Shown here one piece after another: positions 1 to 11,579 of a stretch of 43,317 nt of DNA. Origin of the DNA: Cercozoa sp. M6MM (lineage: Eukaryota; Endomyxa: Ascetosporea); NCBI GenBank assembly GCA_040357565.1, contig JBDODJ010000091.1; one strand, given 5' to 3'. Numbering within the stretch: position 1 is the first letter of the stretch; each line of letters begins with the position of its first letter. Position numbers and translations under genes: made by a program. A model generated the notes under the pieces. The model saw only the letters and a list, made by a program, of their open reading frames with translations. It did no database searches and was not told where the DNA came from.

Positions 1-23
1 CCCCCCCCCCCCCCCGTGCACAG

Positions 24-682
24 GACGACGGTGAGACCAAGTCGCTGGCGGTATGCACACTGCGCAGTACGCCGTCGCAGCCACTGCACTGCATCGTGTG
101 GGCCAAGCACGCCTTTGCACTGCTCTTTGGCCGACGCAGCGACCGCTCGGACAACGTGCTGCTCGACGAGGATGATGGTAGTGCGTGGTACTGGGGTACT
201 GGGGGTAAGGGAATGAAGATGGCCATGTATGCAGGCGGTCTGCTGGAGCAGGGCAGTGACGAGTCGGGCGCGGCCTTTGCACTGCGCGTGGTGAAGCAGT
301 TCTTTGTTCACGACGCGCAGCGACAGCGCGACCTCAAGGAGGACTGGTCGCGGTACCCCTTCCGACCGACTCCGCTGTGCGACGGCGACGTCACTCGACT
401 CTCCGAGCACATGTGGCCGCGTGTACTGCAGCGTGTGCAATTCATGCACGAGCGGTATCACCTACCACCTACCCCTACCACCTACCCATATACCCTACCT
501 CCCATCATATCCCTTGCCCAGACGACGGGAGGACGAGGGCTACGAAGGTATGCGGCAGATGCAGGCGCCCAGGGACGTGGTGGAATCGCTGGCGGCGCTG
601 TGCGACGCCGTGAGCGTTTTGGCGCCGCTGTGGCGTCAGTCTAGCACCGAGGATCCCGAGCTCTTCTTTGACAAGGTATTTC

Positions 683-713
<31 letters not shown>

Positions 714-1887
714 ATATTATTTATACATATTTTGTGTCGATGTTATGTTATATATATATATATATATGAGAAGGACTTTGGGCCGGCCATGCAGTTCGTT
801 GCAGCCGCGGCCAATCTGCGAATGTTCGTGTTCGGCATGACGCGGGTAGCTTTGGGGNNNNNNNNNNNNNNNNNNNNNNNNNNNNNNNNNNNNNNNNNNN
901 NNNNNNNNNNNNNNNNNNNNNNNNNNNNNNNNNNNNNNNNNNNNNNNNNNNNNNNNNGGTATCTTTACCCCCCCCCCCAAACTCCTTCAACCAAATATAC
1001 CTTAACCCACCCCCTGGTCAGCCCCCCCCACCATCTCTGTTGCGCAGTTGTCGTCGTTTGCGATCAAAGGCATCGCGGGCAACATTGTGCACGCGGTGGC
1101 TTCGACCAACGCCACTGTGGCAGCTCTGCAGGTAGCTAGACTGCCTCCTACCTGTCTTACCTGTCTTACCCCCTCCCCCTTACCCCCTCTCTCCAGGCAC
1201 TGGATGCCAGTCTGTTGTTGCGAACAAAGAAACACGCCTCTTGTGGCTACTTGTAGCTTTGCATGTTACTCCTTACCCTTACCTTTACCCTCTTACTTCC
1301 ATATCCCAGTACGATCGATCGGAACGAGCGATGGCCGATCGCGGTGAATTCGCGCGACGAGGCGGCGCGTGAGTGTCCGGCCTGCGATGTCTCGCTGGCG
1401 CGCCTGTCGCTGCGCCTGTCGCTCTGGTCCTTCCGCGCCTTCCGCGACCGCGTCTTGATGCAGACCTGTCGTACCTATGTTCTCTTTGCACCCTTGTATA
1501 TGTATGCGTATATGCGTATTTCTATGTATATGTCGTTCTGTATGTCTATGTATGTGTGTGTATGTATATGTGTATGTGTATGTGTGTACCATTGTTGTGT
1601 CTATACAGAGTGCGAGGACGACGCTTCGCTGTCGGTGTCACGGGGTACCCAGGCCGCTGCCTTCGTGGATCCCATCGATCTCGAGGACGACGACGAGTTG
1701 GACATTGTACGCTCTTACCCCCTCACTTCCTCTTACCTCCTCTTACCCCTCACTTACCTTCTCTTACCCCCACGCAGAACCTGACAGACCGTCGTATCGG
1801 CATGCGTGATGGCTCCTTTGTGACTGTGTTCGATGACACGTCCGCGCGGAAGCACACCTTCTGCCTCGTCATCTGCGACGATGCGAC

Positions 1888-1929
<42 letters not shown>

Positions 1930-2339
1930 CACGCATGTACGTACGTATGGATGTATGGATGAACTGTGTGCCGGCAGAAGAGGGAAGGCGAGTTCGAACT
2001 GAGTCCAGTGTACAACGAAGCGCTGCCGCTGCCGTCTACTGCCGCTGCTGCTGTCGCCAGTCGCCACGACGACGACGACAAGGAGAACCACGACGACGAC
2101 GAGAAACACCCGGAGCAAGAAGACTCCACTGCTCTCTCTGGCGGCACCAGTGCCACCAGTGGCGTCATCATTGATCTCAACTCGGGCGATGAAATGTACC
2201 CCCCCCCCTACTTATGTTGTTCTGCCTTCCCCTGATGACTCTCCTTTGTTTGCGCAGGCAGGAAGACCTGCTACTCCTGAGCTCCGACGACGACGCCGAA
2301 GTGCTCGAACCGGCACCCAAGCGAACTAAACTCACCTGA
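24..2339 (+). CDS. UBA2: SUMO-activating enzyme subunit 2 (UBA2/SAE2), 5' end missing
   Basis: This is the catalytic E1 subunit that, with SAE1, adenylates SUMO and carries it as a thioester before passing it to UBC9 in the nucleus. The window begins inside the gene, so the adenylation domain and probably the catalytic Cys are missing. Eleven exons join in phase: 24-177, 235-454, 522-675, about 774-845, 1048-1131, 1197-1252, 1310-1470, 1609-1706, 1778-1888, 1978-2195, 2258-2339. Family landmarks in order are QPLHCIVWAKHAF near the start of the Cys domain, AANLRMFVFGM, IAGNIVHAVASTNA, ECPACDVSL (zinc ligands), then the ubiquitin-fold segment LTDRRIGMRDGSF. The tail is acidic with IIDLNSGDE and DLLLLSSDDD, which look like SUMO-interacting motifs. 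A 100-N gap sits in the fourth intron. The start of exon 4 could be 771 or 774. Identification is firm; individual splice sites are inferred. Confidence 0.9.
858..957. other. Assembly gap, 100 N
   Basis: A run of exactly 100 N lies inside the UBA2 intron between exons 4 and 5. The flanking exons join in phase, so little coding sequence is likely to be lost. Confidence 0.95.
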
Positions 2340-2390
2340 ACGTTTCGTAATTTCTCGCAAGTTCTGTAGACATTCAGCGCGGCTTGAATG

Positions 2391-2396
2391 AATAAA
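2391..2396 (+). terminator. UBA2 polyadenylation signal AATAAA
   Basis: A canonical AATAAA lies 52 bases after the UBA2 stop codon. A second AATAAA is found at a similar place after the PLAC8-like gene (4265-4270), which supports an animal/amoeba-like signal in this genome. Confidence 0.65.
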
Positions 2397-2477
2397 TTCC
2401 TTCAACAAGGTGCACTATGAGGCCACGACGGCAGAGGGAGCCCCCACACCCTGCCGTTTCAAATGTCGACGTAGGTA

Positions 2478-2608
2478 GTTCGCTAGTTCAGTCGACCAAG
2501 AAACCAACTGCGCTGTGTAACTTAGTTTCCCTGTACCAGTGGTCCCGGGGCGGAGTCACAGGCGCATGGCCATAGTCCACCGCCCGCTTAGGGCCATCCA
2601 ACTCCATT
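2478..2608. repeat. Dispersed intergenic repeat, copy A
   Basis: This stretch shares long diverged blocks with 18585-18690 and 37408-37505. Shared words with copy B include CCGGGG, GTCACA, GCATGG, CCGCTnAGGG and ACAACTCC in the same order and spacing. With copy C it shares AGTTCAGTC, AAGAAACCA, GTCACA and GGGCCATC. No coding frame is apparent. It is either an old short transposable element or a conserved non-coding element. Confidence 0.6.
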
Positions 2609-2924
2609 TTTAAGTTCTTTAACGTCTACATAGGCATACGACGATACATGCTCGACTGGTTGCACAATTCTTGCACGTGCCGTGCGTGCGGGAGTCTTCG
2701 CTCGACTTCGCCTGTGTTGAACTGACTCGGCTCATCGACTCGACTTAGAGTGGAAGTTGATCATATTATCTTCGTAGCTTGCGCACGCCAGAACTGGGAC
2801 TGCGTAATCACGTGCACGCTCAGGGGTTTTAGTGTTCCAAGCTCCAAGTCTATGAAAATCTAAATATTTCTGGAACCCCGAAGCAGCAGGCATTCGCATT
2901 TTCCTCCAAGAACACAACCAAAGT

Positions 2925-2958
2925 GCACCAATGAACTGCCAAATTAGTTCATTGGTGC
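2925..2958. promoter_or_regulatory. Perfect 13-bp palindrome with paired CCAAT boxes
   Basis: Arms 2925-2937 (GCACCAATGAACT) and 2946-2958 are exact reverse complements around an 8-base spacer. Each arm contains CCAAT or its complement, the NF-Y site. It ends 8 bases before a TATA box and 34 bases before the ATG of the PLAC8-like gene, so a promoter role is likely. Function is inferred. Confidence 0.6.
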
Positions 2959-2966
2959 CATCTTTT

Positions 2967-2973
2967 TATAAAA
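2967..2973 (+). promoter_or_regulatory. TATA box of the PLAC8-like gene
   Basis: TATAAAA lies 19 bases before the chosen ATG at 2993. That leaves almost no 5' leader if transcription starts about 30 bases downstream, so either the leader is extremely short or translation begins later. Confidence 0.55.
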
Positions 2974-2992
2974 ACTAGCAAGCAGGAGCAAC

Positions 2993-4176
2993 ATGCCAAC
3001 CTACATTGATGCAAGCGGCAATATTGTTCGTCCGGGCTCGGGTGCCGCGCAGCAGGCTGCTCCTCATGTGCCGCCTCAACGGCACCCTCTGGCAGTCGCC
3101 CATGATGGCCTGACTACCGCTGAGCCGGATGCACCACCTAATGTGCCGCCGCAGAACGGACCCGCGGTAAAAATTCATGTGCCAGTGTACTGATTCCGAA
3201 ACTGTACATGAGGACCAACGATGAATCAGCTTGGCCTATGCAGCAACCACCGCCACCAGGTCAGCAGCAACCACGACAGTACTATACTGCGAGCGGACCT
3301 GTGCAGGCAGCTCCTTCGTATGCACTTCCCCCTGCCCAGCCATACCGATACGAAGAACGCCACCGCTTTGAGCTGTTCGACAATCTGAACAACCCGGGGC
3401 CAGCCGAAAACAACGGCGGCAACGGCAATGGCAACAACGGCCCAGGTCGACATGTTGGGAATGACTTTGAATCCGACACGTGCGGCTGCATGACACTGCG
3501 ACACTACCCGTTTTGGTGTGTCTACAACGTGTTCTGCCTGCCTTGTGTACCCCCTGTTTACCCCCCCCCCTTTACCCCCTACCTGTATCTCTAACTAAGT
3601 TATGCACCCGTGTCATGTCTGACTAAGTTAATATTAATGCAGGCGACAGCAGACGTCGGCGACATTGGCAGTGCATCAGTTTCTCTTGCGATGTTGCAGT
3701 ATACATGTGTATTGTGACGTGCGTGTGTACGTTTAGATGAGTACATTGGTATGGAGCGAAACACACGGCACTGCTGTAAACGACACCTATCACTGGCATT
3801 GCTGTATACAATATCAACTGGGTTGATCAGTATGGGGGCTCCGATGCTGCACTATGTCGTTAATGATCGCATTCTGCTGGCCTGCAATTGGGATCGGAAC
3901 CGCTTTCTCGAGATACGAATCAAAGAAGGTATTGTCGGCAAGATACAAATCTATTCGATACATGCTTGGGTTTAGATCCTTGGAATGGAAACGCGATGCC
4001 TCGAAGACTCCCTGGTCGGTTGCATTCTGTGTCCTTGCAGCAACGCACAGGTGTACTACGAGTTGCAACAGGTAGGTTTTCTTTCGATATCTCCCAACTT
4101 TCCACAAATCGCGGTAATTATTTTACTACAGCGCAACCTAGTCACGCCTGACTCGCGCAGTTACATGCGAATGTGA
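2993..4176 (+). CDS. PLAC8-family cysteine-rich protein
   Basis: Six exons join in phase (2993-3166, 3244-3546, 3643-3698, 3831-3933, 3976-4071, 4132-4176) to give 258 residues. The first 130 or so residues are Pro, Gln, Asn and Gly rich and probably disordered. The C-terminal part has the PLAC8 layout: a first Cys block ending FCLPC at the exon 2/3 border, then FLEIRIKEGI, then LVGCILCPCSNAQVYYELQQ with its CPC motif and following Gln/Glu-Leu. PLAC8 proteins are small membrane-associated Cys-rich proteins with varied roles in growth, metal handling or organ size. The start ATG follows a TATA box and a CCAAT palindrome closely. AATAAA lies at 4265. The family assignment rests on spacing of motifs, not on a database match. 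Confidence 0.6.
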
Positions 4177-4264
4177 AAGGCGATAAGAGCGAAAACTCTA
4201 GAATGCGGACACGAAGGACCAGTGAAAGGCCGTGACTAAAGGCGACACTCATGTTGCCAAAACC

Positions 4265-4270
4265 AATAAA
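4265..4270 (+). terminator. Polyadenylation signal after the PLAC8-like gene
   Basis: AATAAA lies 89 bases downstream of the stop codon at 4174-4176 and before the helicase start at 4462. The rest of 4177-4461 shows nothing else recognisable. Confidence 0.5.
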
Positions 4271-4461
4271 AACTGGAAACCCGATTTGGCGGGGAACTGC
4301 TAGTTCAGTGGCCTCAAATCCTGCATTGAAAGCACCGCAGCGCTCTACACTGTCCAAATAGTGCACCAATCGAGTGGACAGATTTGTGGTTTCTGTGCAA
4401 GGGACTCGGCTGCGACAAAAATATCGCTGTCGTTTTTAAACAAAATCGCGGTTCCGCGACA

Positions 4462-7400
4462 ATGAGTTTCGACCAGTTCGTCTCCTCTCTGGTGCCCAAT
4501 CAGTCAGTACCTGTGCCTCCTTGCTTTGTGTTTTCACATCGTGTATACTGCGCAGGCGACACCGAGGCAGCCAATACTGCCCAGGTACATGTGTTTGACA
4601 GCTTTGATTTAGCGTCCCTGAGTCGAGCGTAAACTTACGTCTGGGTTTGTGCAGTTCACGCGACAGTCCGTGGCTACAAAGCCTGACGGACAAGCAGTAT
4701 CGTGCAGCCACTCTGACCACGGGTACTTGCTAATCGCATCCGCGACTTTACAAAGTTACTGAAAACAGAGAGGGAGCCCGTAGCCATCCTCGCCGCAGCA
4801 GGAGCAGGAAAAACCAGCACACTTTGTGCGCGCATCACGAACCTCGTTCGGACACGTCAAGCGTCGCCAGAGGAGGTACAATTACTCTTGCATCGATGCT
4901 ACCTTTGCTGAGGTCTTTTGTACTGCCGGTGCCTGCAAAGATACTGGCGATCACGTTCACGCGAAAAGCAGCCGGCGAAATGGCAGTACAATCTTATGTT
5001 TTTGCGTTGTTTGTTTGCGCACATGTATATGAGGGGGTGTGACAGGAGAGACTGCATCAGACGCTTGGACACGAGGCAATGTGTGTCACAACGTGCACCT
5101 TTCACTCACTGTACCAGCTTGCTTGTAGCTGTGCCTCCTTGCTGCAACACAAATGAGTGCACATCTCTGATCAGATGTCTGCGAATACTGCGACAGAACA
5201 TCAAGAGTCTCGAATTCTCCACTCAGTTCTTTGTGCTGGGTCCGGTACCCTTGCCTTGTTGTTTGAGCTTGCTGCCTTTACACTGACGTGTGCACACAGG
5301 ATGACCAAAAAAGCCTCGTAGGCGAGGTCTTGCTGATGCTGGAGCACACGCTTGACAAGTGTATCCTTGATCTCTCATACGCTAGACTTGCTTGATATGT
5401 GTGCGCATGCACGAGTGTATTATATACATGCCAGTGGACTGCGAGAAAGCGATGCAGGCAGGACTGCCCGAGGCACTGCGTGGCACGCGACACACGGTCG
5501 AGCAGGACGATGCACTCATGCTGGCTGCACTGTATTCTTGCTCTCACAATTATACCCAAGTGTGTGTTTATGTGTACATGATGCTCAGTCAGCAGGAGGA
5601 CTACACAGTCCCACGTCGCTACCGACCAGGTAACGCTGACATGCTGACAGACAAGGAGAAGAAGAAACAGATCAACTTCTTCACGAACTTTGTTCGTCGC
5701 GCCAAATCGTGTGGTAGTTTGTGCACTCGAATCCAGTTGTCCGGCCTCTTTCATGGGGTGTTTCGGTACAGGCGTGCAACCACACGAACTTTACGATTCG
5801 AAAAGCGGTACCTTATAGTCACTGTTGTTGCTTAAGTGTGTGTACACGTACCGATGCGCAGGCGTAGGCAGCGTGTATGCCTTTGTGCTGCGGCGCTACC
5901 AAGACTTATTGAAGAAAGTACCACTCGTATGAACGTATGTGTGCTTATTGACTATGTGAATTGGTTTGCAGAGAAACAGCATCGATTTTGGCGACATGAT
6001 TCCCAAGTAAGCGTTTCGATGTGTTGTGTGTTTTAAAGCAGTCTTGGTTTGTGCAGAACCGTGCGATTGCTGCGAGCGTTTCCGCACGTACTTGAAGGAC
6101 TCCGCGTCCAGGTGTGTGTCTTTGTTGGTTCACCTTTCGGCCATCGTGATGACACAATTTTGTGCAGATTCGTCACGTTGTTGTGGACGAGTTCCAAGAC
6201 GTCTCGCAGCAGCAGATCGAACTGGTGATGCTTCTCGCCTGCGGCAGTAGGAACAACAACAACAGCAGCAGCAATAGCAACATGAGTCGCAGTCTGTGCG
6301 TATGCGGTGATGATGACCAGTGCATCTACGCGTTTCGGTACTTTGACTCCCTTTGCTTGCTTGCTTTGTGCATTGCGTCAATGCCCCGGGTACGATAGAG
6401 GTGCATGTGACAATGCCTTCATTCATCTGGAAGAGTCTTCCCGTCAGTTTGACCTGGAAGGTAGGTGTATGGATTCCGAGAACTGTGTGTTCTTGTGTGC
6501 ACGCATGTACCCTTAGTGCAAACGATCAAACTGGACGAAACCTTTCGAACAACACAAGTCATTGCCGATGCTGCACAGTGTACCTTGCACACACACACAC
6601 ACAAACATTCGCACACACGCACACACACACACACACACACATACGCGCATAAACACACTCACACACACACACACACACGTAGCACTGATCCAACACAACA
6701 AGCGGCGTGTTCCAAAACAACTGCGTCTGACACGTCTGCGACAGGTGCGCGCACTATTGTCTTCTCTTCGTTTAGAACTCTTCCAGTACTTCTTGTTTGT
6801 CTTTATACTCACGCTTCCAGGCGCAAGTTCAACGCTTGTTCAACGAGTCGCCGCCGCCTCTGCCGCGTGTGTTTTGCTCGGCGTGTCCGCGCACAGCTGT
6901 GTGCTTACAGACCTTATTGATAGATGTCTAAGATAGATAGATGTCTCTGAATGTGCAGGCCAAGACAGTGTGCTCCACGATAAAGCAACTGCGTGAGCTG
7001 CATACCTACCGGTAGTCCTCATCTATACTACAGCTCAAACTGCAGACAGACATGTGTGTAGGTGGCAAGACTTTGCCATACTCGGACGCACTGGCAAGTC
7101 GCTCAAGCCCTACTATGCCGTACCTCACTTTCTTCTTGTTCAACTGGTGCTGTTCTTGCTCGTGTTTCTACATTATCGAGTACCTACAGATTCTAAGAAA
7201 GGAAGGCATTCCAACAAAGCTGCCTGTACTTTTGTCTCCCTACTCTTCTTGCTGTATGCTTATACAACCGTCCAGCAGGATATATCATTGTATCCACGCA
7301 GAAGAGACAACAGTCCAAAAGGAGGAAAGTGATGCTGACGGATGCCGGTCGATACCTGTATTTTTGCTCTGATTTTTATACGGGGACCTGTGTGTTTATG

Positions 7401-8079
7401 TACTTATATGTGTCTGCAAAGTTGCGCTCTGGCTGGTGCTTGTTTCAAGTCGAACATTGACGATTTTGCTCGAGTGTGTCGGTACCCTACCACCCAAACT
7501 GTATAAACGCAAAGTACTACACGATATATATATATATATATAGAGTGTGTGTATATGGATAGGGAGAGTTTGTGTGTGCAGAGCGAAAGGAGTAACTCAG
7601 TCAACGGTGCAGAAACTGCGTGACGCACATGCCAAGCGAGTGCAGTCGACTGCGAGTGCCGCCGCCGGTGCCGACGTCTTCCTTGCTGGCGCTCTGAACG
7701 ACTGCGCGGTTGTCACCGACAACAAGGCCGACCACTCGGTCGAACAGACTGTGCGACTCGCGAACTTGTTCCTACACTCTGTCACACGGTACCTGTGTCC
7801 ATACTCTGCCATACACTTTGTCCCTTGCGATGTGAACGCCGCCTGGCTTGCCGTAGAAAGCAACTGGTGCTCCTGCAGGACGTGTGCAGTACCTTTTGCA
7901 TCATTGAACTTTACCAGAAGGAATCAGAACGCAGGTGTGTCTATTCCTATAGGCTTGCTTCACCGCAAGCGACGTGCCGTGGCGACTCGTTCCTTCCGCA
8001 CTGTGGCAGATGTGCTGCGACACCTGCATGACCAGGGTGTCCATCTACATCATCTTTACTAGAGTGCATACATGTATCA

Positions 8080-8117
<38 letters not shown>

Positions 8118-9482
8118 GTACAGAGACAGTGGGGACTGAAGGTGCCGAGACCGTCTTCGGCGTGGCCGAGCAGTTCGAGATCGGCGCCGACGTGACGACT
8201 TCGGTGCTCAAGTTCGTCTGTGCGGCTCAGGAGGGCGAAATCACCGACGCTGTCACTGAGGTGTCTTGACTTTTTGACCCCTGCCTTTTATCATGAAGTC
8301 TGCACTCTTGAAAGCTTATGTATAGGAGGAAGCAGACGGCACTGTGTCGCTGACTACCATCCATCAGGCCAAAGGCGTACATGCACTACCTTAAATTGCT
8401 ACACAAAGACAGGGTTTCAACTGCCATGTGTTACACACTCAGAGAGAGTGGAAGGTGGTCTTTGTCGTCGCTTGTGTCGACGGCGTCATGCCTGTACACA
8501 CGCTTATACACCTATGTATACTTGCGTATGTATTTATTGTGCAGTTACCCTACCGACCGGCAGTAGTGCGACGCACACGAACTCGCACAGACGGTCTGAA
8601 ACAAGGCAGGAGTGGCGACAAGCAGCAACAGCAGCAGCAACAGGCGGTTGACCCACGCACACTAACGCCAGAGCAGCGAAGACAACTCATCGCCACTGCT
8701 AGGTGTGTTTGCTTCCACGCACCAAAACTGAGCTTGTATTGCAAACACAGGGAGAAAGCAAAAAACAGACGAAAGCAGAAGCGCGAAAATACTCACAGTG
8801 ACGTCGCCAAAAACTGTACTCGTCCTGTCTCGTGTCCTCTGTGTCTGTGTGTGCGCGAGGTTTGTTTTCTTTTGTCGCCAGCAAATGTGGACGATCGCAC
8901 TCGCTTCTTGGAGGAGGAGCGTCGACTTGCCTACGGTGAGTCTCGCATGTAGCCGTGTGTCTCATGCCATCCTTGCGTGTGTATGTGCGCAGTCGCAATG
9001 ACACGTGCCAGAGAGCGACTGTACATGTGCGCCTACCTCAGCGATGTACTTTGGCATAACCACTCGTGTCTGTACTAAGTCCACGCCAATCATGTTCTCC
9101 ATACTGACAGGACTGGGGAGAAGAAGCGCAGCTCTCTGCCTTCGTGCAGCAGATCGACGCGGCACTGCTCGACTTTGGCGGCACGCCGACTGTAATTTGT
9201 CTTTTTCTTCTTCGTGTGCAGTGTTCAGACTGCAGAACTCTCCGCTTGCCTTCCTTATCTGTGTACTACACCTCTGCTCAGCGCAACGAGAGCGAGAACA
9301 AAAAACGCCGTGTGGTACTTGAACCCTTGAGCTACACCACAGTGCTTTCTCCGGATGCCACTGCGAGTGTGATCTCTGCTTCTTTGACAGCAACAGGAGT
9401 CAGCGCAAACGGTCCAAAAGTCAGCGATGACAGTGCCCTCGAGGGACGGCGGCTTCCTTTCCTTTTCTTGACGGATGCCTGA
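4462..9482 (+). CDS. UvrD/Rep-type SF1 DNA helicase (Srs2-like)
   Basis: This ATP-driven 3'-5' DNA translocase/helicase belongs to the UvrD/PcrA/Srs2 group, which removes recombinase filaments and unwinds repair intermediates in the nucleus. It is split into more than twenty exons. Motifs appear in the right order: SLTDKQYRAAT (Q-motif region, 4700), AAAGAGKTST (Walker A, about 4795), ILAITFTRKAAGEM (Ia, 4941-4982), TCTFHSL|CLRIL, INFFTNFVRRAKS, VVVDEFQDVSQQQ (Walker B, about 6190), CVCGDDDQCIYAFRGA (III), LDETFRTTQVIADAA (IV), WQDFAILGR, TTIHQAKGREW (V, about 8360) and YVAMTRARERLYM (VI, about 8990). Start chosen at the first ATG whose exon phases carry into Walker A. Low-complexity inserts (Asn/Ser near 6250, Gln near 8625) separate motifs. 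The exons between about 7800 and 8130 are not resolved. Srs2 versus FBH1-like identity is uncertain. Confidence 0.88.
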
Positions 9483-9680
9483 CGCTTGGCAGTGCAGCTA
9501 GTCTACTGGTGAGTGACGACTAAATTTGATTTAGCCTGGTCATCAGAAGATTAGATTAGAAGCTACGGGCCTGCGGCTAGACGAGAGGGTGCAGCCGAAC
9601 GAACCGAATGTGAAACGAAAGAAAACACAGTGTGAGTGCATGGTAGCAAAAGTAGTATCCTAAAGCTAGTCAGACTCGAC
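9483..9680. other. Short gap between convergent helicase and tubulin genes
   Basis: No gene is seen. A small AT-rich palindrome, CTAAATTTGATTTAG, lies near 9520 between the two convergent stop codons. No AATAAA is present on either strand. Confidence 0.4.
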
Positions 9681-10444
9681 TTAGAAGGCCTGCTCCTCAA
9701 AGTCGCCCTCCTCAGCGGCGAACTCACCCTCATCACCACCTGCACACACACACACACACACATACACACATGCAATCGTATAAACAGAGTAGCAGCGAAG
9801 GTACCCTCCTGGGCGACCTCCTCGTAGTCCTTCTCGAGGGAAGCGAGGTCCTCGCGAGCCTCGGTGAACTCGCCTTCCTCCATACCCTCACCGACGTACC
9901 AGTGCACAAAGGCGCGCTTGTTGTACATGACGTCGAACTTCTGGTTGATGCGCGAGAAGACCTCGGCGATCGACGAGTTGTTGGCGATCATGCAGAGCGA
10001 GCGGTGCACCTTGGCGAGATCGCCGCCCGGGACGACCGACGGCGCCTGGTAGTTGATGCCGACCTTGAAGCCGGTGGGGCACCAGTCGACGAACGTGATG
10101 GTGCGCTTGGTCTTCATGGTGGCCACGGCCGCGTTGACGTCCTTGGGCACGACGTCGCCGCGGTACATCATGCAGCACGCCATGTACTTGCCGACGCGCG
10201 GGTCGCACTTCACCATCATGCTCTGCGGCTCAAAGGCGGCCGACGTGATCTCGTTGACCGTGACGCTCTCGTGCGTGAGCTTGTCGGCCGAGATGATCGG
10301 CGCGTACGACGACAGCATGAAGTGGATGCGCGGGTACGGCACCAGGTTCACCTGGAACTCCGACAGGTCCACGTTGAGCGCGCCCGAGAAGCGCAGCGAC
10401 GCCGTGAGCGACGACACCACCTATCGCACAGAGCCAATGACAAG

Positions 10445-10495
<51 letters not shown>

Positions 10496-11579
10496 TGCAA
10501 GGTACCTGAGCAATGATGCGGTTCAGGTTGAGGTAGGACGGACGCTCAATGTCGAGACTGCGGCGGCACAGGTCGTAGATGGCCTCGTTATCGAGCATGA
10601 GCGCCACATCGGTGTGCTCCAGCAGCGAGTGCGTCGCCAGCACCGAGTTGTACGGCTCCACAACGGCCGTGGCCAGCTGCGGCGACGGGAACACCGTGAA
10701 GGCGAGCTTGCTCTTCTTGCCGTAGTCCACCGACAGACGGTCGAGCAGGCGCGCGCCGAGACCCGAGCCCGTACCGCCACCGACGGCGTTGAAGAACAGG
10801 AAGCCCTGCAGGCCCTGGCACATGTCGGCCAGTCGACGGATGCGGTCCAGACACAGGTCAATGATCTCGCGGCCTGTACAAATGCACATATCGACACTGA
10901 CACAGATACCGAGGCAGAAACATGTGCACTCCCCCAGGCCAAAGGTACCGATCGTGTAGTGGCCACGCGCGTAGTTGTTGGCGGCGTCCTCCTTGCCCGA
11001 GATGAGCTGCGCCGGGTGGAACAGCTGACGGTACGTGCCCGTGCGCACCTCGTCGATCACGCTCGGCTCCAGGTCGAGGAACACCGTGCGCGGCACGTGC
11101 TTGCCGCCGTCAGTCTCAGAGAAAAACGTGTTGTAGGCATCGTCCTCCTTGCCTGCACACACAGATCCGTAACTCACATCAGTTTGGGTGTGGTGCATGT
11201 GCGTGTGCGTGCGTGTGTGTGTGCGTGTGTGTGGCTGCTCACGTACCAATAGAGGAGTCACCAGGAAGGTAGCCATCCGGCGTGATGCCGTGCTCCAGAC
11301 AGTAGAGCTCCCAGCACGAGTTACCGACCTACGGGCAAGCGCATCTTTCCATGTGGAGCAAGAAAACATAAACGTATTCTGGACAGAGCTACCTGGACGC
11401 CGGCCTGACCCACGTGGATCGAGATGATTTCGCTGCCAAAACACAAAAGCGCGAATCAGCAAAGCACAAAAAGGCGACAAGACAAAATAGCAGACAGCAG
11501 CTGCTGGGCCGTGATTGGGAACGCAGCAGCACTCTTAGCCACACGCGTTAGCACTGACAAACTGGTGGTACCGCGGCAT
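9681..11579 (-). CDS. Alpha-tubulin
   Basis: Seven exons join in phase on the minus strand: 11579-11572, 11432-11393, 11328-11247, 11152-10949, 10873-10506, 10420-9805, 9739-9681, giving 458 residues. Landmarks are [13 protein letters not shown], the GTP-binding GGGTGSG region, [16 protein letters not shown] (containing the catalytic Glu of alpha-tubulin), [19 protein letters not shown] and [14 protein letters not shown]. It pairs with beta-tubulin in microtubules. Oddities: the first exon has only 8 bases (ATGCCGCG), giving MPRE rather than the usual MRE; the position of the acetylated Lys40 is Ser (GDSSIG); the protein ends EEQAF instead of the usual terminal Tyr. Introns carry GT arrays in the sense direction. 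It shares a divergent promoter region with SGT1. Confidence 0.96.
10446..10492. repeat. CA/GT microsatellite in a tubulin intron
   Basis: A near-perfect CA run on the plus strand (GT in the sense direction of the minus-strand tubulin gene) fills the intron between exons 5 and 6. A shorter one lies at 9746-9768 in the last intron. Confidence 0.9.

Larger units (their letters stand above)
2340..2924. other. Intergenic region between UBA2 and the PLAC8-like gene
   Basis: No convincing coding frame is seen. It holds the UBA2 polyadenylation signal, one copy of the dispersed repeat at 2478-2608, and then the promoter elements of the next gene. Confidence 0.6.

Noticed and set aside
1..15. C15 at the left edge as a telomere or terminal repeat
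   Set aside because: It is a homopolymer within an intron next to a UBA2 acceptor (GTGCACAG) and not a telomere unit; the edge may be trimmed or inaccurate.
4824..5042. Continuous frame over the helicase motif Ia as one exon
   Set aside because: Helicase motifs lie in different frames on each side, and GT-AG introns restore the motif order.
9770..11252. Long plus-strand frames of 248 and 399 residues opposite alpha-tubulin
   Set aside because: They are antisense shadows of a codon-biased conserved gene, with repetitive His/Thr runs from microsatellites and no family features.
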